Assembly: GCA_963281255.1 (NCBI GenBank)
Contig: OY725501.1
Location: 573,882-637,881, forward strand
Length of the DNA: 64,000 bases
Direction: 5' to 3'
Origin: Aphrocallistes beatrix
Taxonomy: Eukaryota; Porifera; Hexactinellida; Sceptrulophora; Aphrocallistidae
The position numbers were made by a program, and so were the translations under genes. The notes under the pieces are model-generated. The model was given only the letters and a program-made list of their open reading frames with translations, had not been told where the DNA came from and made no database searches. Each line of letters begins with the position of its first letter. The first letter of the stretch is position 1. Of the stretch, positions 1-10,772 are shown piece after piece.

Positions 1-1588
1 CTCTCTCTGTATATTGTAGTCACTCAATGAGTGATCATCTTCTAGTTGTTCTCCTGCGAAAACAAGACGTTGTTGATCAGGAGGAATTCCCTCTTTATTT
101 TGAATTTTGATTTTCACATCTCCGATAATATCGTTTGGTTCAACTTCTAAAGTAATGATCTTTCCTGTCAGTGTTTTAACAAATATTTCCATATTTCCTG
201 TTATTCGAAGTAGAAGATGAAGTGTACTATCTCTGCATATTGTAGTCACTAACTGTGTAATCATCTTTTAGTTGCCTTCTTGCGTAGGCAAGACGCTGTT
301 TTCCAGGAGGAATTCCCTCTGTATCTTGAATTTTTAATTTTACATCTCTTATGGTATCGCTTGAATCAACTTTTATAGTAATGGTATTTTCTGATGGTGT
401 TTTCACAAAGATTTGCAATCTGACTTCTAGATGGAGTGTACTTTCTTTTTGTATATTGTAGTCACTCAATGTACGATTGTCTCCTAGTTTCTTTCCTGTG
501 AACCAAATACACGGTTGCTCACTGGGTATTCCTTCTCTATCAAGAATTTGGCGTTTCACATGTTTTATAGTATCGTTCGAATGAACTACTAAAGTAATTG
601 TCTTTCCTACCAATGTCTTTACATATATTACAAATATTTGCAAATCTTCTGGTAGTCGTGCGCGTGCAAGATGGAGTGTACACTCTCTCTGTATATTGTA
701 GCCACTCACTGTGTGATTATCTTCTAGCTGTACCCCTGTGAACCAAAGGCGCTGTTTTTCAGGAGGTATTCTCTCTTCCTCTTGAATCTTGATTTTCACA
801 TCACCGATAGTATCACTCAGTTCAACCTCTAGAGCAATGGTTCTTGTCTGTGTTTCTACAAAGATCTGCATGCCTTCTCGCATTCTGGCTACAGGAGCGG
901 GTGAACTCTTTAGAACGGGTTTCCTATATATCAGATAGAGCGTACTGCCATATTGTAAACTGTAATCACATACAGCACAATTATCCTTTAGCTCTTTTCC
1001 TGCCCATATAAGGCACTGTTGATTAGGAGGGGGTCCCTTGTTCTAATGGATTTTGATTTTGATACTTTTTATAGAATCAATTGGGTCAACTTCTAAAGTA
1101 ATAGTTGTTCCTGTCTGTGTTTTCACAAAGATTCGTTTTTGACCTCTTGTTGCAAGAAGAAGTGTACTATCTTCCTGTATCTTATAATCCTTCAGTGTAT
1201 GAGAATCTTTCAGTTCATTTCCTGCGAATGTAAGACACTGTTGTTCAGGGTGAATACCCTTTTTCTCTTGGATTTTGATTTTGATACTTCTTATAGTATC
1301 GATTGGATCCAATTCTAGAGCAATGGTATTTTCTGTCTGTGTTTTGATGAAGACTCTTATTGCATTTGGTGGTCTGAAGATCAGATCAACTGTACTATCA
1401 TTTGGTATGTTGTAGTCACTCAATGTATAATCATCTTTGAGTAGATTCTCTGCGAACATGAGGCTAAACAAGTCAGGAGGAATTCCCTCTTTACCTGCAA
1501 TTTCTGTTTTAATGTTCAGTATGGTGGCAGACGGATTGATTTCAATTCTTATTATTTCACCTTTCAAATTCTGGATGTTTAAGATCAT
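1..1588 (-). pseudogene. tandem ubiquitin-like repeat gene, copy A (broken, runs off window)
   Basis: A minus-strand array of UBL repeats begins at an ATG at 1586-1588 ([13 protein letters not shown]). Two UBLs are followed by a third interrupted by an in-frame TAG at 1043-1045, where intact copy C has a Glu codon in the context KIHEKKG. The same frame resumes through a linker and three more UBLs down to a TAG at 227-229. There a small deletion shifts the frame, and another UBL with ubiquitin-like motifs ([10 protein letters not shown]) continues in a different frame to base 1. Each UBL keeps the IFVKT start, the DTI..VK.KIQ helix and the LSDYNIQ.ESTLHL end of ubiquitin, but no RGG precedes the next repeat. 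The UBL identity is certain. Calling it a pseudogene rests on one stop plus one frameshift; sequencing error is the alternative. The 3' end lies outside the window. Confidence 0.8.
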
Positions 1589-1739
1589 TTTTTATATGCT
1601 AATTTTCTACTGAATTACAATCAATAGTATCACAGAAGAACTATCAATTACTTCTAGTGATTTTGCTATGAGACTAATATATTATCATCTATAATAGCAA
1701 TTAATAAACGATGCTTTATTCTCAGAATTTAATTTATTT

Positions 1740-2290
1740 AGATCAAGTTACACTGTACAGGTAGTAGAACAAAATCATAGCTATCATACACAGATGTTCA
1801 AACTAATTTGAGGCAGTAGCCAATACACTTTGTGTAGTCTGGTTGGGACAATTTCGGGGGAAAATGTGGTCTGGTTGAAGCCCATACATGCCAATCTTCC
1901 CGTTTATCATGGTTCAAGTTGGCATATGTAGAAACAGTATGGTGACTACAGTCTTATAAGTTGATTGATGCAATGAATATTATGGGATTTATAAATATTT
2001 TTCTTTGGCTGTCAGAAAATTTTGAAGAGTATTTGTTTTCAAATATTTCTTTACTCAAGTCCTTATTTCCAAATGGCTGATAACATGCAAGGAATTCCTA
2101 TCAAAGATGCAATACTAGTTAAAGCAATTTTTTAGTGATCAGTTATGAAGAGAAATTCCATATCTATATTAAGTGTTTCTATGGAACTGTGCTTCGGTCT
2201 TTTGAATCTTCAGACTCTTCACCGATATTTTTCTTTGTTTCTGGCACTGCTTATCATTAATTCCCTTCTCGATACGTTACGGTAAAATCA
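1740..2290. repeat. duplicated upstream block of UBL copy A
   Basis: This block lies just 5' of copy A. It is clearly similar to 7741-8130 (copy B), 10890-12105 (copy C) and 22770-23725 (no gene). Shared landmarks are 'atcatacacagatgt', 'gaggcagtagcc', 'tttctttggctgt' and 'actgtgcttcggtc'. It shows that the gene and its 5' flank were duplicated together. Part of it resembles dispersed elements with 'gtggctacggcc'-like ends. Confidence 0.75.
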
Positions 2291-2404
2291 CAAAATGCTG
2301 ATAATATAGTAGTATATGAAGCGCACCAAAATCAGGGCTCTCAACCTGGAGGGTTTAATATCGTGAGATTTCATAAACACTAAATATCACAATCCTATGT
2401 GAGA

Positions 2405-2580
2405 CAATAATAAATCTGACGATTCTGTCGTGAGTCATCTTATATATTAAAACGCTAGGATTTGTTTGTTCGTCCGAATTGATTGGAGAATTGGCAAGTC
2501 GTAGAGATGAAAATTGCCATGTAGATGTCAAATGATGAATCTACGATTAAGTTCGAAGATCTAAGCGAAATTTTCACACT
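2405..2580 (+). repeat. dispersed repeat, related in inverse orientation to 4180-4345
   Basis: The stretch contains 'atatattaaaacgctagg' followed by a TTTG-rich run, 'gaattggcaagtcgtag' and 'ttaagttcgaagatcta'. The reverse complement of 4180-4345 carries the same blocks in the same order. The 'tctatatattaaaa'-style motif recalls non-autonomous Helitron ends, but I do not see a complete element. Confidence 0.6.
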
Positions 2581-2639
2581 CTGCAAAAATTCTTTATAAA
2601 ACACAATCGTATCACAGGGTGCTCAACCTGAGATAGTTT

Positions 2640-2805
2640 GCAACAGAGTGGACCATGGGTCACTTACAGTGACCCATGACCCATCTGACCCATTGCATGT
2701 GTGACCCATGACCCAGTGACCCAGTGACCCAGTACGTGACCCAGTGACCCAGTATGTGACCCAGTGACCCAGTATGTGACCCAGTGACCCAGTGTAATAC
2801 TCAAT
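2640..2805. repeat. GTGACCCA(GT) minisatellite
   Basis: Tandem units of 'gtgacccagtgacccagt' alternate with 'atgtgaccc'. The same motif recurs, partly inverted, at 4345-4525. Both arrays sit beside a shared 'agtggaccatgggtcac' block. The open frame across it is only translated repeat. Confidence 0.9.
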
Positions 2806-2809
2806 CACA

Positions 2810-3050
2810 TAAATTTGTTGTGGTTACCTACAAACACTTTAATTATAAAGAAGTTTTTGAATCGTTTGTTTGCGACTATACAATAGTATAGTCGCCAACT
2901 ATAAAAATGAGCGGCTATATATTATATATTATACAAGCGCGATTCGCTTGCTTGCGCTGCGCGGCTTGCGGACACCTCGTGTCCGCAGAGTCGCCCTGCG
3001 GGCGCCTGAAGTTACTCAATCTAAACTATTTTTTTAATTTTTTTCCATTA
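2810..3050. other. non-coding interval with a G+C-rich palindromic patch
   Basis: No gene is seen. The patch at 2935-3010 contains 'cttgcggacacctcgtgtcc', a short hairpin, in otherwise A/T-rich DNA. Related 'acaagcgcg...gaacactttgt' patches occur near 16285-16345 and 25150-25400, so it is probably a dispersed element. Confidence 0.4.
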
Positions 3051-3460
3051 TATATATATATTGTAAACAGAGGTCAACGAATAAATTTTCATATGGATCC
3101 GAAAATATTATATTCGAAATCTACTCCTGAAGACCCCATGTCAACCGTTGAAAGCAAGTTTCTAGCATATTTTTGAGATTTGTTTACATTATGTATCTAT
3201 TGTAAACAAAAGTAAACAAATTAATTATCAAACTTACTCGAAAATATTATATTCGAAATCTATACCTCTGAAAACCCCATGTCAACCGTTGGAAGCTAGT
3301 TTCTCGCTTAATTTTGTCACTTGTCTACTTTATGTATCGATTGTAAACAAATAATTCATCATATAGATCTGAAAATATGATATTCGAAATCTACACCCCT
3401 GAAAACCCCTTGTCAACCGTTGGAAGCTAGTCTCTAGCATAATTTTCAAAATTCGTTAAA
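3050..3460. repeat. about 130-bp tandem repeat, three copies
   Basis: Three head-to-tail units each contain 'gaaaatattatattcgaaat', a 'ctgaa(g/a)accccatgtcaacc'-like core and a 'ttgtaaaca' segment. The third unit is the most diverged. No coding potential is seen. Confidence 0.85.
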
Positions 3461-3477
3461 TCGTGTGAAAATATACA

Positions 3478-3648
3478 AATAATATATATAATTATATAAT
3501 AATTATATAATAATTATATAATAATTATATAATAATTATATAATAATTATATAATAATTATATAATAATTATATAATAATTATATAATAATTATATAATT
3601 ATTATATAATTATTATATAATTATTATATAATTATTATATAATAAAAT
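3478..3648. repeat. A/T-only palindromic microsatellite
   Basis: Runs of the 11-mer TAATAATTATA fill the first two thirds. Near 3590 the array switches to the reverse complement, TATAATTATTA, for the remainder. The whole is about 165 bp of A and T only, and the two parts can fold into a hairpin or cruciform. Confidence 0.9.
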
Positions 3649-3649
3649 T

Positions 3650-4180
3650 AGAGAAACAATACGTCGCTTTCTTGTTCTATACTAAGTACGCTGGATTGTC
3701 ATTTGTCTATGGTTACATGAATGAAATCAGAACTGTAGCAGAAATTTTGTTTCGTGATAAATATAATTTACTTCGTAATAAGGCAACTAATCCTGAATGT
3801 AAGCTCAATTTGCATACACAAAGTTCACATTGCTAAAGATTATTATACTTAAATAATCAATTCCAGTCCATGTCGTTAAAAGTTATTTTATGATCGAATT
3901 GATTAATCGTAGCATATAACACACTTTAATTGTTGTTAACAATCAAATAATAGACTCAAAATAGCATTATTCAATCATTTATATGAAATAGAATCGTGTG
4001 AATGGCATTATAAAAGGCTGATAATTGATTGGTTCTCACATAAACCAATGAATTTTAATCGCAAATAGTTCTTTTGATATTATGCATAAGTCACTACTAT
4101 TTTATTCCAATGTATTTGCATTATAAAATAATCGAATTTGATTGGTCAGCATATTTTGTCACCTATCTCGGCGAGGTGTG
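3650..4180. other. A+T-rich intergenic interval
   Basis: No coding frame, RNA gene or clear repeat is seen in this interval. Confidence 0.5.
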
Positions 4181-4345
4181 AACATTTGGTTTAGATCTTC
4201 GAACTTAATCCTAGATTAATCATTTGACACCTACATGCCAATTTTCGTATTTCTACGACTTGCCAATTCTTCAATCAATTCAGACAAACAAACAAACAAA
4301 AAACAAAAAAAAATCCTAGAGTTTTAATATATAAGATATATAGGT
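4180..4345 (-). repeat. inverted relative of 2405-2580
   Basis: Read as the reverse complement, it repeats the 'gaattggcaagtcgtag' and 'attaagttcgaagatcta' blocks of 2405-2580. It includes an 'acaaacaaacaaac' run. Confidence 0.6.
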
Positions 4346-4525
4346 CACTGGGTCAAGGGATTGTGACCCATGACCCATCGACTTATGTGGCCCATGTGAC
4401 TCATGATCCTGTAATCCAGTGACCCAGTGACTGGGTCACTGGGTCACTGGGTCACCTTGGGTCACTGGGTCAAGAGGTCGTGACCCAGCGATTTATGTGA
4501 CCCAAGTGACCCATGGTCCACTCTG
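4345..4525. repeat. GTGACCCAGTGACC / CACTGGGTCA minisatellite
   Basis: Units of 'cactgggtca' and its complement 'tgacccagtg' change orientation near 4430. Its right edge carries the inverted 'ccatggtccactctg' block also found at 2650. Confidence 0.9.
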
Positions 4526-5032
4526 GTTTGCAAATCGTGAGATTTGATAGAAGCGTCGTGATATTTTGAGACAAATCGTGTGAGTTTTCTGGAATCTGTC
4601 ATGAGAGTTGAGAAGCTTGCAAAATTCATAAACATCATCATCCTTTAAACCTAGTTCGCCGATGCTTTGAAGTAGCACTAAATTTTCGAAAATGTATTTG
4701 CACTAGAAATCAGGTATCGACATTTCACAGAATCATACATGCGAATCCAGTAATTTAGATACAGATATTCCTGAATGGCACCCTTCTGTTCTGGAATTAG
4801 TTATACCAAGGCATATACATTTCCCCAGTATGGGATGGATATAATGAATTATGAATCATCTCGTCCCGGGAATTAGGTATCTAGATTTCCCAGAACGATT
4901 CCATCTTGTCTAGAGAATAGTCATACCCCATGTACAATGTAAAATATAATGTAAATATATGAAAAACATACACTATGTACATGAATGGAAGTTACAGAAA
5001 AAGTTTTAAATGTTAAAAAAAGGTAAATCTAC
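4526..5032. other. intergenic 3' flank of UBL copy B
   Basis: No gene is seen. A degenerate fragment of the CCGGGACGGG element family ('cgtcccgggaattaggta') lies near 4862-4900. Confidence 0.4.
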
Positions 5033-6892
5033 TTAGTATCTAGAGCCAAAGATGTGCTTACAAACAAGGCGGAGAATATCATTATTCTTCATATCGTAAT
5101 CCTTCAGAGTTATATTTTCAACTAGTTTGTTTCCAGAGAAAACAAGACACTGTTCTTCAGGAATCAGACCCACTATCTTTTGAAGTTTGTTTTTAACACT
5201 CTCTAAAGTTTCGTTTGGTTCAACTTCTAAAGTAATTCTTTTTTCTGTTGATGTTTCCACAAATATTTGTATTCTGAATTCTAGATAGAGTGTACTCTCT
5301 TTCTGTATATTGTAGTCACTCAATGTGTGATTATCTTCTAGTTTTCTTCCTGCGAATGAAAGACACTGTTGCTCACAAAGTATTGCCTCTTTATTTTGAA
5401 TTTTAGCTTTAACCTGTTTTATATTATTGTTTGGTTCAACCTCTAAAGTAATAGTCTTTTCGGTCAGTTTTTTCACAAAGATTTGCATTACTCCTGGTGG
5501 TCTGAATATAAGATGGAGTGTACTCTCTCTCTGTATATTGCAATCAGTCAGTGTGCGATCATCTGCTTGATCTTCTAATTGCCTTCCTGCGAACCAAATA
5601 CACTGTTGTTCAGGGGGTATACCCACCCTATCTTGAATTTTGGCTTTCACATGTTTTAAAGTATCTTTCGAATTAACTTCTATAATAAAGATATTTCCTA
5701 TCAGTGTTTTTACGAATACTATTTGCATGTCTCCTGGTAGTCTGAGTATGAGGTGGAGTATACACTCTTTCTGTATATTGTAGTAATTCAGGGAGTAATG
5801 ATCTTCTAATTCCCAACCGTCGTAGAAAATACGCTGATCACCAGGAAGTAAACCCTCTCTATCTATAATTTTGGTGTTCATATGTCTTATAGTATTGCTT
5901 GGATTTACTTCTAAAGTAATCGTCTTTCCTACTGATATTTTCACAAATATTTGCATATCTCCTAGTTGTTTAAGTACGAGATGGAGTGTACTCTCCTTCT
6001 CAATATAGCCACCCAGTGCGCGATTGTCATCTAATTGCCTTCCTGCATAGATAAGACGCTGTTGCTCAGGAAGTATTCTCTCTTCATTATGAATTTCATC
6101 CTTCACATGTTTTAAAGTATCGCTCGGATACATTGTTAAGGTAATGATCTTTTCTGTCCGTGTTTTCACAAAGATCTGGTGCACCTTGTATTCTAGATTG
6201 ATGTAATCCTCTTTATTGATATTGTATTCACTTAGTGTGAGATCATCTTCTAGTAGTTGTCTTCCTGCGAACCAAAGGCGCTGTTGAACAGGAGGTACTT
6301 GCTCTTTATCTTGAATTTTGGCTTTCACATTTTCTATAGTGTCGGATGGTTCAATATCTACAGTAATGGTCTTCCCTGTTGGTGTTTTAAGAAATATTTG
6401 AAAACCAGAACCTAATCTGAGTACAAGATGGATTGTACTCTCTCTCTGTATATTGTAGTCACTCAGTCTTTTTTCATCATCTAGTTGCTTTCCTTTGTAG
6501 ATAAGACGATGTTGCTTCGGAGGGATACCCTCTTTATCCTGAATATTGATTTTCACATGTTTGATAGTATCACTCGGATAAATCTCTAAAGCAGTGGTCT
6601 TTCCTGTCAGTATTTTCGCAAAGATTTGCAACCTGAATTCTAGATTGAGTGTGCAATCCCTCTGTATATTGTATTCACTCAATGTACGATTATCTTCCAG
6701 TTGTCCTCCGACCAAGAAAAGACGCTGCTGCTTAAGAGGTATTTTCTCCATTTCTCGAATTTGGACTTTCACATATTTTATGGTATCGAACGATTCAACT
6801 CCCAAAGTAATGGTCTTTTCTTCTGTTACTATTTTTACGAAGATCCTCATGCATCCTTTTCTGATTTTAAGAATGATTATACTTTTTCTCAT
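5033..6892 (-). CDS. eight-UBL open frame inside copy B
   Basis: This 619-residue uninterrupted frame contains eight tandem ubiquitin-like domains of about 72-78 residues. Typical pieces are [16 protein letters not shown] at the first repeat, [17 protein letters not shown] in the third and [16 protein letters not shown] in the eighth. Ends that would read LRLRGG in polyubiquitin read LRLGSG, LKQLGD, LRLPGD, FRPPGV or EFR. Deubiquitinases are therefore unlikely to cut it into monomers. The Lys48 position is mostly Arg (AGRQLED), while Lys63 alternates K/R (NIQKES, NIQRES). The tail ([17 protein letters not shown]) matches copy C to ...LRLV. The ATG at 6892 lies inside a partly degenerate UBL, so a real start here is doubtful. 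It may be a translated remnant or purely fossil. Confidence 0.6.
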   Translation of the reverse strand: MRKSIIILKIRKGCMRIFVKIVTEEKTITLGVESFDTIKYVKVQIREMEKIPLKQQRLFLVGGQLEDNRTLSEYNIQRDCTLNLEFRLQIFAKILTGKTTALEIYPSDTIKHVKINIQDKEGIPPKQHRLIYKGKQLDDEKRLSDYNIQRESTIHLVLRLGSGFQIFLKTPTGKTITVDIEPSDTIENVKAKIQDKEQVPPVQQRLWFAGRQLLEDDLTLSEYNINKEDYINLEYKVHQIFVKTRTEKIITLTMYPSDTLKHVKDEIHNEERILPEQQRLIYAGRQLDDNRALGGYIEKESTLHLVLKQLGDMQIFVKISVGKTITLEVNPSNTIRHMNTKIIDREGLLPGDQRIFYDGWELEDHYSLNYYNIQKECILHLILRLPGDMQIVFVKTLIGNIFIIEVNSKDTLKHVKAKIQDRVGIPPEQQCIWFAGRQLEDQADDRTLTDCNIQRESTLHLIFRPPGVMQIFVKKLTEKTITLEVEPNNNIKQVKAKIQNKEAILCEQQCLSFAGRKLEDNHTLSDYNIQKESTLYLEFRIQIFVETSTEKRITLEVEPNETLESVKNKLQKIVGLIPEEQCLVFSGNKLVENITLKDYDMKNNDILRLVCKHIFGSRY

Positions 6893-7613
6893 TATGTTGT
6901 AGTCACTCAGTGTGCGATTATACTGTATTAGACCTTTTTTTGCGAAATAAAGGAGCTGTCGTTGGGAGGTATTCCTTCTTTATCTTCAATTTTGATCCTC
7001 ACATCTCCTATAGTATCACTCGGTTCGACTTTTAAAGTAATGATCCTTTCTGACATTCCTTTCACAGAGATCTGCATTCCTCTTCGCATTTTGGGTACAG
7101 TAGGAAGGGGTGAACTCTCTATCCATGCATCGTAGTTATTCAGACCAAGATCATTTCCTTGTTGCCTTTCTGAGAAGAGAGAAGAAATGTACTATCTTCC
7201 TGTATCTTAAAATCACTCAGTGTACGAGAATCTTCTAGTTCATTTCCTCTGAATGTAAGACACTGTTGCATAGGATCAATACCCTCTTTCTCTTGGATTT
7301 TGATTTTGATACTTCCAATAGTATCGAATGGATCCAATTCTAGAGTAATAGTCTTTCCTGTCTGTGTTTTGACGAATATTCTTATTACATTTGGTAGTCT
7401 GAATATCAGATCAACTGTACTATCATTTGGTATGTTGTAGTCACTCAATGTACGATCATCTTCAAGTAGATTCTCTGCGAACATGAGGCTGAGTACCTCA
7501 GGAGGAATTCCCTCTTTACCTGCAATTTCATTTTTAACGTTCAATATGATGACAGACGGATTTACCTCAATTCTGATTAGTTTACCATTCAAATTTTGAA
7601 TATTTACGTTCAT
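5033..7613 (-). pseudogene. tandem ubiquitin-like repeat gene, copy B (frame-broken)
   Basis: It begins at ATG 7611-7613 ([14 protein letters not shown]), aligned with the start of intact copy C; the ATG at 7677-7679 only extends the open frame. Two UBLs follow, then the frame ends at 7140. UBL3 and part of the linker seen in copy C are missing here, as if by a deletion of about 200 bp. The linker (ESSPLPTVPKMRRGM) and a further UBL follow in another frame. That UBL is broken near 6957-6965 by a small deletion after EGIPP. From 6892 the array is open to the TAG at 5033. The locus as a whole cannot encode the full product without frame changes. It is less decayed than copy A at the 3' end and more decayed at the 5' end. 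Confidence 0.75.
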
Positions 7614-8130
7614 TCTTTTACTTATTATAAATTTGCACTGATCTATAACCAATAATACGTTGTACAGAAGAACCATCAATTAATGATATTGCTATAAGAC
7701 TAATATATTATAATCTACAATGCTCAGCTTTTGGTATATTTAGATCAAGTTACATTGCACACATAAAAGTATAAAATCATAGTTACCTTACACAGACACC
7801 CAAAACTAATTCGAGGCAGTAGCCACTGGACTTGGTGTGGTCCGGTTTGGACAAATTCGGCCAAAAAAGTGTTCTGTTTGAAGCCCATACATACTAATCT
7901 CCGTTTATCATGGCTCAAGTTCGCATATATAGAAACCATGCCAACCATACAAGCGGTACTGGCCCTATCGGTTGATTAAGACAATGAACATTGGTGTAAA
8001 ATTATTGGATTTCTAAGCATTTTTCTTTGGCAGTGAAGATTTTATATTTCAGAAATTTTAAAGAATATTTTTCTTCAAATATTTGTTTTTTACTCAAGTC
8101 ACCTATTCCTACTTATTTCCAAATGATTGA
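7614..8130. repeat. duplicated upstream block of UBL copy B
   Basis: It is similar to 1740-2290, 10890-12105 and 22770-23725, sharing 'agatcaagttaca', 'cgaggcagtagccac' and 'tttttctttggc'. It is the presumed 5' region of copy B. Confidence 0.7.
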
Positions 8131-8395
8131 TAAAATCACAAAATGATATATTATATTTCGAAAATTGAAGTAGAGGGTGCAAATTTCCATATTAATGTCC
8201 CATTATCACAAATATTCGATCAGAACCACACTCAGTGATCAGAATGCTTTAAATTTGCATTAATATTTTTACATTCCCAATGAAATAAATGTCGGTCGAC
8301 AGACCGATAGTGCAGCTCCAGGAAGTGACTCGAAGGAACATGTAATATCAATTTCGGATTACATCGTGAATTACTAATCTAACGGCATTTTAAGT

Positions 8396-8690
8396 GTGAA
8401 ATTTGGAATCAACATATTAAAATATCCTATATTTGCCATTGTGAGCTAGCTTTTAGCTCAAAATAAGTTTTTTTTAAAAGGTGTGAAAATATGTATATAT
8501 ACATATGTTAGAAACTCATAAAATACTTAGATAACCACTTGCAAAGTGTTAAAATCGGAATCTACGTATTAAAATATCCTATATTTGCCGTTGAGAACTC
8601 GCTTTTAGCTCAAAATAAGATTTTTTCGAAAGGTGTGAAAATATGTATATATATATGTTAGAAACTCATAAAATATCCATATTATTACTT
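8396..8690. repeat. two-copy tandem duplication, unit about 145 bp
   Basis: Both copies contain 'ttaaaatatcctatatttgc', 'cttttagctcaaaataag' and 'atgttagaaactcataaaat'. They differ by small indels. Confidence 0.8.
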
Positions 8691-8932
8691 TCAAAGTGCG
8701 ACAATCGGATCCAACGTGGTGATTATTATTAGTCGTTGAGATCCTACTTATATCTTCAAACCAAGCTTTGCAGTGGAAGTGTTAAAATATGAATATATAC
8801 TCATAAAAACCGGAAGTTATGAGATTTTGTGAACAAATGTCAACGGTGCACATCTGTACCATAAAGAGATCCTGCATGTGAAATTTGGTAAAATTCGGAC
8901 TGTTAGATTTCGCAGTAGCGCGCGTACGGACA

Positions 8933-8988
8933 TACATACATACATACATACATACATACATACATACATACATACATACATACATACG
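8933..8988. repeat. (CATA)n microsatellite
   Basis: About 13 perfect CATA units lie between two 'cgga' motifs. Open frames across it translate as MYVC repeats and are artefacts. Confidence 0.95.
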
Positions 8989-9131
8989 GACGGACGAGAT
9001 ACTCCGTCCATGCCATAAGGGCATCTCCCTATAGGAGCTGCACTAAAAATATACACTATGCACATTAGTGGAAGTCACATAAAATTTTCAAATGTCAGTA
9101 AAGTACATATCTAGATCCAAAGAAATACTCA

Positions 9132-10772
9132 TCAAACAAGGCGGAGAATATCATTATTCTTCACATCGTAATCTTTCAGGGTTAGATTGTCAACTAGTCT
9201 GTCTCCAGAGAAATAAAGACACGGTTCCCCATTGGTTATCCTTACTTTTTCTTGAAGTTTGATTTTCACAATTCCTAAAGTCTCGTTCGATGAAACTACT
9301 AAACTAATTGTCATTCCTGATGGTGTATTCACAAAGATTTTCAATTTACATTCTAGATGGAGTCTACTCTCTTTCTGTATACTGTAGTCTCTCAGTGTGC
9401 GATTATCTTCTAGTTGCCTTCCTGCGTAGCTAAGACATTGTTGCTCAGGGGGTATTTTCTCTTTATCATAAATTATGGCTTTCACATGTCCCATAGTATC
9501 GCTCGGATAAACTTCTACAATAATGATATGTCCTGAATGTGTTTTCACATAGATCTGCAATCTCACTTCTAGATGGAGTGTACTACCTCTCTGTATATCA
9601 TAGTCACTCAGGGTACGACCATTCTCTAGTTTCTTTCTTGCGAACCAAAGACACTGTTGCTCACTAGGTATTTTCAATTTTTCTCGAATTTTGTTTTTCA
9701 CATGTTCTATAGTTCCGCACGAATTAACTCCAAAAGTGATGTTCCTTCCTTCATGTGTATTCACAAATATTCGCATGTATTCTGGTAGTGATGCGCGTTC
9801 AAGATGGAGTATACTCTCTTTTTGTATATTGTAGTCGCTCAGTTTGCGATCATCTTCTAATCGTTTTCCTGCGAACAAAAGGCACTGTTGTTCAGAAGGT
9901 ATTCCCTCTTTTTCCTGAATTTTGATTTTCAGATACTCTATAGTATCACTCGGTTCGACTTCTAAAGGAATGGTCTTCAATGTTATTGTTTTCACAAAGA
10001 TCAGTATTCTTTCTCGCATTCTGAGTACAGGAAGGGATGAACTCTCTGTCCAAGTAATGGCCTTTCCTGGCATCGATTTTACGGAGATCTGCTTCGTGCT
10101 GGCTTTTCTATGTATCAGATAGAGTGTGCTATCACATTGTAAACTGTAATCACATACAGCACAATTATCTTCTAGTTCCTTTCTTCCCCATATAAGGCAC
10201 TGTTGATCAGGAGGGGGTCCCTTTTTCTCATGGATTTTGATTTTGATACTTTTTATAGTATCGATTAGATCAACCTTTAGAGTAATAGTCCTTCCTATCT
10301 GTGTTTTCACGAAGATTTGTTTCTCACCTCTGAACGCAAGAGTAAATGTACTATTTTGCCGTATCCTATAGTCACTTAGTGTACGATAATCTTCTAGTTC
10401 ATTTCCTACGAACATAAGACGCTGTCGCTTAGGATGAAAACCCTCTTTCTCTTGGATTTTGATTTTGATACTTCCAATAGTATCGATTGGATCCAATTCT
10501 AGAGTAATGGTCTTTCCTGTCTGTGTTTTGACAAGTATTCTTATTGCATTTGGTAGTCTGAATATCAGATCAACTGTACTATCATTTGGTATGTTGTAGT
10601 CACTCAATGTACGATCATCTTTGAGTAGATTCTCTGCGAACATGAGGCTGAGTACCTCAGGAGGAATTCCCTCTTTACCTGCAATTTCTGTTTTAATATT
10701 CAGTATGGTGGCATACGGATTGACCTCAACTCTTATTATTTCACCTTTCAAATTCTGGATATTTAAGTTCAT
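9132..10772 (-). CDS. tandem ubiquitin-like protein, copy C (intact, seven UBLs, non-cleavable)
   Basis: The protein is 546 residues from the ATG at 10770-10772 ([10 protein letters not shown]), the start shared with copies A and B; an ATG 30 nt upstream is unique to this copy. UBLs lie at about 1-72, 76-148, 151-222, 256-325, 332-403, 405-475 and 477-546. A linker with a vestigial UBL strand ([14 protein letters not shown]) lies at 227-255. The repeats keep ubiquitin hallmarks: [14 protein letters not shown], the [15 protein letters not shown] helix, LEDNRTL and SDYNIQ. None ends in Gly-Gly before the next repeat ([20 protein letters not shown]), and the C-terminus is DILRLV rather than RLRGG. 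It should therefore neither be processed to monomers nor conjugated through a C-terminal Gly. By analogy it could act as a fixed chain mimic for ubiquitin-binding proteins, but this is inference. No intron is evident. The first UBL is the most divergent from ubiquitin. Confidence 0.85.
   Translation of the reverse strand: MNLNIQNLKGEIIRVEVNPYATILNIKTEIAGKEGIPPEVLSLMFAENLLKDDRTLSDYNIPNDSTVDLIFRLPNAIRILVKTQTGKTITLELDPIDTIGSIKIKIQEKEGFHPKRQRLMFVGNELEDYRTLSDYRIRQNSTFTLAFRGEKQIFVKTQIGRTITLKVDLIDTIKSIKIKIHEKKGPPPDQQCLIWGRKELEDNCAVCDYSLQCDSTLYLIHRKASTKQISVKSMPGKAITWTESSSLPVLRMRERILIFVKTITLKTIPLEVEPSDTIEYLKIKIQEKEGIPSEQQCLLFAGKRLEDDRKLSDYNIQKESILHLERASLPEYMRIFVNTHEGRNITFGVNSCGTIEHVKNKIREKLKIPSEQQCLWFARKKLENGRTLSDYDIQRGSTLHLEVRLQIYVKTHSGHIIIVEVYPSDTMGHVKAIIYDKEKIPPEQQCLSYAGRQLEDNRTLRDYSIQKESRLHLECKLKIFVNTPSGMTISLVVSSNETLGIVKIKLQEKVRITNGEPCLYFSGDRLVDNLTLKDYDVKNNDILRLV

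Larger units (their letters stand above)
8310..9043. mobile_element. non-autonomous element with GTGCAGCTCC ends
   Basis: Terminal inverted repeats (TIRs) GTGCAGCTCC (8310) and GGAGCTGCAC (9034-9043) are each flanked by TA, compatible with a Tc1/mariner-type TSD. It encodes nothing recognisable. Inside are a two-copy tandem duplication and a (CATA)n run. Assignment to a superfamily is tentative. Confidence 0.5.

Noticed and set aside
2623..2808. Minus-strand open frame of 61 codons
   Set aside because: It is the translated GTGACCCA minisatellite.
2405..4345. One large element bounded by 2405-2580 and 4180-4345
   Set aside because: The order of arm and minisatellite is not mirror-symmetric at the two sides, so they are better read as two separate related repeats.
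8782..9065. Two minus-strand open frames rich in MYVC
   Set aside because: They are translations of the (CATA)n microsatellite and its flanks in a non-coding element.
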